Shown: positions 23,219 through 26,161 of the stretch, in pieces
Layout: each line of letters opens with the position of its first letter
Numbering within the stretch: the first letter of the stretch is position 1
DNA from: Ichthyophthirius multifiliis
Lineage: Eukaryota > Ciliophora > Oligohymenophorea > Hymenostomatida
Assembly (NCBI RefSeq): GCF_000220395.1
Contig: NW_004086608.1
Location: 1 to 26,161, forward strand
DNA: 26,161 nt
Direction of reading: 5' to 3'
The notes under the pieces: generated by a model
What the model was told of the DNA's origin: nothing
Database searches by the model: none
The model's input: the letters and a program-made list of their open reading frames with translations, nothing else
Translations under genes and position numbers: made by a program

Positions 23219-24809
23219 ATGTTTTCCGAAAAAATACATTATTTAAAACACCAAATAAAGCCTCAAAAAAATACGAAAAAAGTTCATAAGAATTTTTATA
23301 AATAAATGAATAATAAATTATATCTCCTGTAAAGCTAATATAAAAAAGTTCTGAGTAAGAACTAAATTATTAATATAAAAAAAAAATATAGATAATACTA
23401 TATGTTCTTAGGCTAATAATTAAAAATACAATAAACTATTCTAGAATAATAGCAAATAATTAAAAAAATGTTCTAATTAAATAAATAATTAATTAAGCTA
23501 ATATAATAGTCCAAATTACAAAAAGTCAAACTTTTAAAATGGAACTAGTATATTAAATAGTACTGGAAAATTATTTTAAAATAATAAATATTAATATAAA
23601 AAAAAATCATCTATCTATTCTGAAATGTCCTAGAATGAATTAGAAAAAGATCACTAGTATTAAATTATTTAAAAAAGGAAAAATCACTCAGTTATTTATA
23701 GAACTTTTAATAGTCTTCAGTAGTTTGAATGGAATGAATTAGAAAGTCCGTGTGAATAAAAAAATTAATAAAAAGAAGAATAATAATAATAATAAGAAGA
23801 AAATATAGAAAATTTAGAAGAATTTCCGTATTTATAAAATATAACTGATAATAATTTTAAATAAAAAAATAAAAATGCAAACAAAATAATAAAAAAAATA
23901 TAAAGTGAGAACTATAATAATTAAGATTATGAAAAAAATATATAAAATATTTAATAAAAATTAAAATAAAATATTAATATAGAAAATATTTTTAATAAAC
24001 AAATAAGTAAATAATAGAATATAGAATATGAATAATAATAATAGTAAAAATAATTAATATAATAATAATAATAAAATTAATAATTAGAAGAATAATAATT
24101 TTTAGAAGAACTATAATAATTATTATAATAAGGTTAATAAGAAAAAATTAATGAAAACGAAGAAATCGATTATTAATATACCGAAGGAGATTATAAATAC
24201 GATTAATAAATTTTTAAATTTTTGAATGTCAATTAAGACTTTGAAAATATTCTAGAATAATAAAAAACAGTATAAGATAATTAAATTGAAAAAGTGTAAG
24301 ATACAATTGAAGAAGAACTAAAAGAAAATAATATTTAAGAAGAAAAAAACTATTTAGAAATAAAAAAAATTAAGATATATAAAATAAGAACTAAGAAGAA
24401 ATATAAATAATATATGAATAAAAAGAAAATAAAATTCCATATAATTAATTCGAAGAAAAATAGTAAAATAATATTCTTGAAGAAATTATATAAATATAAG
24501 GAAATTAAAATAATTAATATAGTAATATAGAAAATATTGATAATATAATAAAAACCGAAAATAAAGATAAAAATTAGAATGATTTTGTAGATATTAAATC
24601 TCAAGTTTTAGAAACTTCTAAGCAATTAAAAGTAGAATTGTAAAATTTATAGTTTTTTTTGGGACAAGTATAAGAAAATATTAATTTGTTGAAAATAAAT
24701 AAAGGAATAGAAAATTAATAAGTTATAGGAAATTTTTAAATTGAATTCCCTAATTTAAATATATAACAAAATAATTAAATAGGATAATAAAATAATTAAA
24801 TAAATTATG

Positions 24810-24840
<31 letters not shown>

Positions 24841-26161
24841 TTAATAATAATAATAATAATAATAAAATTTTTAATTTTCATAAATTCATTTTTAAAATCC
24901 ATTTAAGTATTAATAATAATAAAGTATTTAATTAAAAGAAGAATTATTTAATTAATAATAAAAAGAAACACAAATTATTTATTAATAAGGACTAGCATAA
25001 AGCTAATAATAATAAGAAATATAGAATATATGTTTATAATAATAAAATTAATAAACTTTTTAATAATAATTATTATAATAATAAAAATAAAATATAAGTT
25101 AATAATAATAAAATATAAAAAACATTTGTTAAGAAGAAGAATATAAATTTATTTAAAAAAAGAAATTTTTAATATTAGTTAAACATAATAGGACTAATGT
25201 AATATTAAATAATAAGAAGGACATAATTAAATAAATATCTAATAACTAGTATAAAACTTAAATTAAACCAAGAAATAAATTAATTATTTAAAAAGAACTG
25301 CAATTGATTAAATTAAAAATGAAATTCCTCCTTTAGATTTTTCTTAAATTGATATTTTAGTTTTAAATATTAAAAATTAAATTTCTTTAAATGAAATAAA
25401 TTTTAAATAAGATTAAAATATTGAATAAAAACTGTATAATTTAGAAGAATTTTTGTAATAAGTATAAGAAAATTTAATTTAAAAAAATAATAAAAAAAGA
25501 AATTAAATTCGAATTTGAAATAGTTGATTAATTATTGAAAAGTTTAAACTATGAGATTCTTATTTTTTATAAAAAATTAAACTTAAATATAAATAATTAA
25601 GAAAATTAAATGATAATATAAGAAAGTTAATAGGATAATGAAGAATTAATTAAAAAAAATAAGAAAATGATAATTATAGATAATAATGAATAAGTTAATG
25701 AAAATTTGTAGTAAAATAATTATAAATTATAAGAAAATGAGAAAATCTTAATTTAAAAATAATAATATTAATAATAATAATATTAATAATAATAATAATA
25801 ATAAGAATAAGAATAAGAATAAGAATAAGAATAAGAATAAGAATAAGAATAAGAATAAGAATAAGAATAAGAATAAGAATAAGAATAAGAATAAGAATAA
25901 GAATAAGAATAAGAATAAGAATAAGAATAAGAATAAGAATAAGAATAAGAATAAGAATAAGAATAAGAATAAGAATAAGAATAAGAATAAGAATAAGAAT
26001 AAGAATAAGAATAAGAATAAGAATAAGAATAAGAATAAGAATAAGAATAAGAATAAGAATAAGAATAAGAATAAGAATAAGAATAAGAATAAGAATAAGA
26101 ATAAGAATAAGAATAAGAATAAGAATAAGAATAAGAATAAGAATAAGATAAGAATAAGAAT
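23219..26161 (+). CDS. Gln/Asn/Glu-rich low-complexity protein, 3' end outside the window
   Basis: Long frame under the ciliate code, partial at its 3' end. It starts ATG TTT TCC GAA and, with one A restored in the following A-run, reads FKTPNKASKKYEKSS, then VKLIQKSSEQELNYQ and so on; without correction the initial frame ends at a TGA near 23.62 kb. The protein is dominated by Gln (nearly all TAA), Asn, Glu and Lys, with Ser-rich parts near the N-terminus (SSIYSEMSQNELEKD, RTFNSLQQFEWNELESP), Gln runs near 23.78, 24.05, 24.81-24.87 and 25.0 kb, and acidic parts (EEIDYQYTEGDYKYD). Further single-A shifts appear near 24.36 and 25.50 kb. It ends in a Gln-Glu dipeptide array. No domain, signal peptide or membrane helix is seen. 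I do not recognise a family. Confidence 0.65.
24808..24866 (+). repeat. (TAA)n trinucleotide tract coding polyglutamine
   Basis: About 19 TAA triplets, interrupted once by TAT, lie in frame and therefore code a run of Gln with one Tyr. Under the standard code this would be a block of stops. Shorter in-frame TAA runs occur at several other places in the same gene, so the microsatellite and the amino-acid run are the same object. Confidence 0.8.
25802..26161 (+). repeat. (TAAGAA)n hexamer array, about 60 units, coding (Gln-Glu)n
   Basis: A near-perfect tandem array of the hexamer TAAGAA fills the last 360 bases and runs off the window. In the frame of the Gln-rich gene it codes alternating Gln and Glu. 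One base is missing at about 26148 (AAGATAAG instead of AAGAATAAG), which would shift the frame to Asn-Lys repeats; all other units are identical. The array is not a telomeric repeat. Its perfection implies recent expansion or gene conversion, and its true length is uncertain. Confidence 0.9.

Noticed and set aside
24350-24604. Minus-strand hydrophobic ORF of 84 codons
   Set aside because: It is the complement of the Gln/Asn/Glu-rich coding frame; Ile/Phe-rich membrane-like sequence is expected from reversing AAT/TAA/GAA codons.
25802-26161. CRISPR-like or telomeric array
   Set aside because: Units are contiguous hexamers without spacers, and the unit has no G-run; it is neither a CRISPR array nor a ciliate GGGGTT/TTGGGG telomere.
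1-26161. Bacterial-type elements, tRNA or rRNA genes, mobile elements
   Set aside because: No tRNA cloverleaf, rRNA segment, transposase frame or inverted-repeat element could be supported; spliced genes and the ciliate code exclude a bacterial source.

Overview
The window reads as macronuclear DNA of an oligohymenophorean ciliate. It is extremely AT-rich, and every convincing protein frame is interrupted by in-frame TAA and TAG codons at positions where homologues have glutamine, while only TGA ends genes. This nuclear code (TAA/TAG = Gln), the short AT-rich GT..AG introns and the composition fit Ichthyophthirius or a Tetrahymena relative; Ichthyophthirius is my best guess. A standard-code ORF search sees almost nothing real here.

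Layout: 1-977 is non-coding with a long TA repeat. 978-9963 (minus) is one large gene for an inositol-trisphosphate-receptor-type calcium-release channel of about 2,730 residues, with N-terminal beta-trefoil/MIR region, RIH regions, six-helix pore with GGGIGD filter and a C-terminal CC..HH motif. 10123-10819 (minus) is ribosomal protein S14 (uS11), with an intron directly after the ATG. 12156-13449 (minus) is the nexin-dynein regulatory complex subunit DRC9 (IQCG). 13603-15054 (minus) is an SLC37-type sugar-phosphate/phosphate antiporter of the MFS. A 2.8 kb spacer follows, with one richer patch near 15.6-16.0 kb that may be a gene remnant. 17855-20648 (minus) is a coiled-coil plus TPR protein whose TPR exons are modular. 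A 173-bp divergent spacer separates it from 20822-23007 (plus), a protein with an N-terminal region weakly like an E2F winged helix, a clear FHA domain and an acidic tail. 23219 to the window end (plus) is a Gln/Asn/Glu-rich protein that runs off the end inside a roughly 60-copy hexamer array coding (Gln-Glu)n.

The genes do not form one pathway. They are a typical ciliate mix: calcium release, translation, axonemal motility, membrane transport, a phospho-dependent (probably nuclear) factor and low-complexity proteins. Five genes need small frame corrections, nearly all equal to one missing A in an A-run. Exon phases become consistent through whole genes when these are allowed, so I treat them mainly as base-call deletions in homopolymers, with ribosomal slippage as the less likely alternative. 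All exon coordinates were worked out by hand from frame, splice-site and homology consistency.
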